A DNA stretch of 7,589 bases, from NCBI GenBank assembly GCA_031282235.1, contig JAITED010000146.1, positions 1 to 7,589 of the forward strand, written 5' to 3'. Origin of the DNA: Propionibacteriaceae bacterium (GTDB lineage: Bacteria > Actinomycetota > Actinomycetes > Propionibacteriales > Propionibacteriaceae). Positions within the stretch are counted from its first letter, which is position 1, and each line of letters opens with the position of its first letter. The position numbers and the translations under genes are program-made. The notes beneath the pieces were generated by a model, which was not told where the DNA came from, did not search any database, and worked only from the letters and a program-made list of their open reading frames with translations. This document shows positions 5,653 to 7,589 of the stretch, one piece after another.

Positions 5653-6621
5653 ATGACTCTCGATTCGCTGTGGAACGGCATCGACCCGCTGGGGCCGGGG
5701 CGAGTGCGGGTACGAGTGCCAGCGAAAATTAATCTGGCGCTGGGGGTTGGAGCTAAGGGTAGGGATGGCTATCACCCGCTGGCTACGGTGTTTCAGGCGG
5801 TGGGGCTTTATGACGAGGTTACGGTGACCCCGCTGCCGGACGGGGAGATTAGCGTTGTGGTGCGCGGGGCGCAGGCGCAGTTGGTGCCGACGGATGGTAC
5901 GGATTTGGCGGCGCGCGCTGCTGACTTGCTGCGACGGAAGCGGGGGCTTCCGACGTATGGGGTGAGTATTGAGATTGATAAACGTATCCCGGTAGCGGGC
6001 GGCATGGCTGGCGGGTCGGCTGATGCGGCCGCTACCCTGCTGGCGTGTTCGGAGTTGTGGGGCTTCGACCTCCCCGTCGCGGAACTGCGCACGCTCGGGG
6101 CGACGTTGGGTGCCGATGTGCCGTTCCCGCTGCTGGGCGGTACGGCTATTGCGCACGGGCGCGGCACGGATTTGGTGCCGCTGATGTGTCGCGGAACCTA
6201 CTATTGGGCGCTGGCGTTCGCAGAAACCGGACTTTCCACGCCTGCCGTATTTCAACGTTTCGATGAACTAGCAACAGTTGAAAAAAATACGCGAGATGTA
6301 CCGCAGGAACTTCTATCTGCCCTTATCACCGGCGATGCTAAAACCTTGGGTACGCTGCTGCACAACGATTTAGAACCGGCTGCGCTCGACCTCTACCCGG
6401 CCCTTGCCGACACACTAGCGTATGGTCGCACCCGTCCGGGCGTATGGGGCGGGTTGCTCTCCGGCTCCGGCCCCACCTGCGCATTCCTGTGCGAGAATCC
6501 GCGCGTCATGGCAGCGCTGGCGGGTGAACTTAGCGACCTGCCGCAGGTGCGTGCCGCAGTGGGCGTAACCGCTCCCACGCGCGGGGCGCATCTAATCAGC
6601 GCCCACTCTTACGCGGCTTGA
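5653..6621 (+). CDS. ispE: 4-diphosphocytidyl-2-C-methyl-D-erythritol kinase (IspE)
   Basis: A 322-residue GHMP-superfamily kinase. It phosphorylates the 2-hydroxyl of CDP-methylerythritol with ATP, the fourth step of the cytoplasmic MEP route to IPP and DMAPP. Visible motifs are PAKINLALGVG (23-33, with the active-site Lys25), DGYHPLATVFQAV (38-50), the glycine-rich ATP loop PVAGGMAGGSAD (113-124), LGADVPF (152-158, with catalytic-position Asp155) and the C-terminal LLSGSGPT (268-275). Length is typical for actinobacterial IspE. ATG 5653 places the PAKIN motif at a normal distance, though no strong ribosome site precedes it. The nearest purine run, GGGGAAAG, is about 18 bases away. Its 3' end overlaps the convergent tetR gene by 26 bp. 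In many Actinobacteria it directly follows rsmA. Here a truncated ATPase gene intervenes. Confidence 0.95.
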   Translation: MTLDSLWNGIDPLGPGRVRVRVPAKINLALGVGAKGRDGYHPLATVFQAVGLYDEVTVTPLPDGEISVVVRGAQAQLVPTDGTDLAARAADLLRRKRGLPTYGVSIEIDKRIPVAGGMAGGSADAAATLLACSELWGFDLPVAELRTLGATLGADVPFPLLGGTAIAHGRGTDLVPLMCRGTYYWALAFAETGLSTPAVFQRFDELATVEKNTRDVPQELLSALITGDAKTLGTLLHNDLEPAALDLYPALADTLAYGRTRPGVWGGLLSGSGPTCAFLCENPRVMAALAGELSDLPQVRAAVGVTAPTRGAHLISAHSYAA

Positions 6622-7309
6622 TGTTGATACGTTGCCCCTGCGTTTCGATTGCCGGTTTGGTGATGAGTTGCGGGTCGGTTTCCAGATTCACTAGGCCATT
6701 CCACGCCAGGTTGACGAGTTGTCGTACCAACTCCTCCTTGGCAGGCTTGCGGGTCTCCAACCAATACTGCCCCGCCATAGCTACCAACCCCACCAGCGCC
6801 TGTGCCAGCGGGCCTGCCAGATAAGGGTCAAACCCGTGGCGCTCAAACTCGGGCAACAGCATATCTTCGACGCTGCTGGCGATGTCGTTTAGGATGGACG
6901 AGAACGAGCTTTCACCCATATCAGTGCTAGTCGGGTCGCGGTTGATGAGGTCGTGGCTGATGATACGGAACCCCTCCGGGCACTCATCGATGTAATCCAG
7001 CAGTGCGAAAGCCCCGCGCTCAATCACCTCTCGGTAGCCAGCGTTCGGGGTATGAATCGCGTCTTGAATCGCCGCATCCAGCCGACTGGTTTCCCGGTCA
7101 ACCACTACAGCGTATAACCCGTTCTTATCCCCAAAATGCCCATAAATCACCGGTTTACTGACCGCCGCCGCCTGCGCAATGTCCTCAATGGATGTCCCCT
7201 CCACCCCGTGCTCCGCGAACAACCCACGCGCCACCGCAATCAACTGTTCCCGCCGTTGCTGACTAGTCATCCGAATCCGCGCCGGAGCCGTATCATTCCT
7301 AGAAGCCAT
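6596..7309 (-). CDS. TetR/AcrR family transcriptional regulator
   Basis: Read from ATG 7307-7309 it has 237 residues. The N-terminal TetR DNA-binding domain is clear: RREQLIAVARGLFAEHG (19-35), then the helix-turn-helix GTSIEDIAQAAAVSKPVIYGHFGDKNGLY (starting 38; the core recognition part is VSKPVIYGHF, 50-59). The all-helical C-terminal half, which senses a ligand in this family, gives no clue to its effector. The frame stays open to ATG 7354. I prefer 7309 because MASRNDTAPARIRMTSQQRREQL-type starts are usual for actinobacterial members, and the extra 15 residues look non-conserved. Neither start has a good ribosome site. It converges with ispE (26-bp overlap), so it is unlikely to be co-transcribed with it. 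It is divergent from the frame beginning at 7408, a common arrangement for a regulator and its target. Confidence 0.9.
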   Translation of the reverse strand: MASRNDTAPARIRMTSQQRREQLIAVARGLFAEHGVEGTSIEDIAQAAAVSKPVIYGHFGDKNGLYAVVVDRETSRLDAAIQDAIHTPNAGYREVIERGAFALLDYIDECPEGFRIISHDLINRDPTSTDMGESSFSSILNDIASSVEDMLLPEFERHGFDPYLAGPLAQALVGLVAMAGQYWLETRKPAKEELVRQLVNLAWNGLVNLETDPQLITKPAIETQGQRINIKPRKSGR

Positions 7310-7359
7310 GCCCCCAATTGTTCCACTTAGCGCGCCGTTTTGCCGCCATCTCATCTCTT

Positions 7360-7396
7360 ACGTCATGCTGCGTGAAAAGAGCTGCTGCGCATACGT
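7360..7396. promoter_or_regulatory. Imperfect inverted repeat between tetR and the divergent frame
   Basis: ACGTCATGC (7360-7368) and GCATACGT (7389-7396) are inverted copies with one bulged C and a 20-bp gap. TetR regulators often bind palindromes in their own divergent upstream region, and this is the best candidate I see there. The gap is longer than in typical TetR operators, so the assignment is weak. Confidence 0.2.
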
Positions 7397-7407
7397 CCTT
7401 CCCTGTC

Positions 7408-7589
7408 ATGGAACAGTGGAAAAACAAGATTAGTTCTTGCGTAACCGTAGCAGAGCAGTATTTAGCCGAAACTAAGGATGACGCTGTTATGGACACTGCG
7501 GTGCTGGACGAGTTGCGAGTAGAACTTGCTGCGTTGAATAGTGTGACTGATGAGCAGTTAAACGGTGTTGTTGTTGATTATTTTGAGTA
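7408..7589 (+). CDS. Start of a hypothetical protein, cut by the window end
   Basis: An uninterrupted frame of 60 codons starts at ATG 7408 and is still open at the last complete codon. It begins MEQWKNKISSCVTVAEQYL and continues as an acidic, probably helical sequence ending in VVVDYFE. The regular hydrophobic pattern looks like real protein, but I do not recognise a family. There is no Shine-Dalgarno sequence before 7408. GTG 7372 in the same frame is an alternative. It is divergent from tetR and could be controlled by it, which is inference from position only. Confidence 0.45.
   Translation, partial: MEQWKNKISSCVTVAEQYLAETKDDAVMDTAVLDELRVELAALNSVTDEQLNGVVVDYFE

Noticed and set aside
5515..6255. 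246-codon open frame on the - strand opposite ispE
   Set aside because: It is rich in Arg, Gln, His and Pro, shows no domain, and is antisense to a clear ispE.

Overview
The window looks like chromosome from an actinobacterium of moderately high GC. The core is a housekeeping run on the + strand: tatD (TatD-family metal-dependent DNase), rsmA/ksgA (16S rRNA adenine dimethyltransferase) and ispE (MEP-pathway CDP-ME kinase). This arrangement is familiar from Actinobacteria. The lipoprotein remnant and the TetR sequence fit an Actinomycetaceae-like host, but the genus cannot be fixed from the sequence alone.

Layout. 1-136 is non-coding and opens with a hairpin. 137-913 holds a decayed lipoprotein gene: a signal peptide with a frameshift at the lipobox, a short Cys-anchored tail, then an open C-terminal part (395-913) back in the original frame. 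1011-1079 carries three 23-bp direct repeats just upstream of a complete AAA/DUF4143 ATPase-nuclease-like gene (1102-2355). 2356-2463 has a consensus -10 box and leads into tatD (2464-3489), whose tail contains an in-frame 9-bp minisatellite. tatD overlaps rsmA (3489-4361) by one base. 4362-5652 separates rsmA from ispE and holds an AT-richer gene of the AlbA_2/HATPase_c_4/winged-HTH regulator family. That gene has lost its N-terminal AlbA_2 domain and carries a striking cluster of direct and inverted repeats in its linker. ispE (5653-6621) converges with a TetR-family regulator on the - strand (6596-7309), and the two overlap by 26 bp. A further + strand reading frame starts at 7408 and runs off the end.

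How the parts fit. The three housekeeping genes act in unrelated processes (nucleic-acid turnover, ribosome maturation, isoprenoid precursors) and are linked by position, not pathway. Two sporadically distributed nucleotide-binding genes, DUF4143 and the AlbA-less ATPase/HTH, flank and interrupt this block. Both have unusual short-repeat arrays: one upstream of its gene, one inside. These arrays are the least explained parts of the window. I see no tRNA, rRNA, CRISPR array, transposase or complete defence system.
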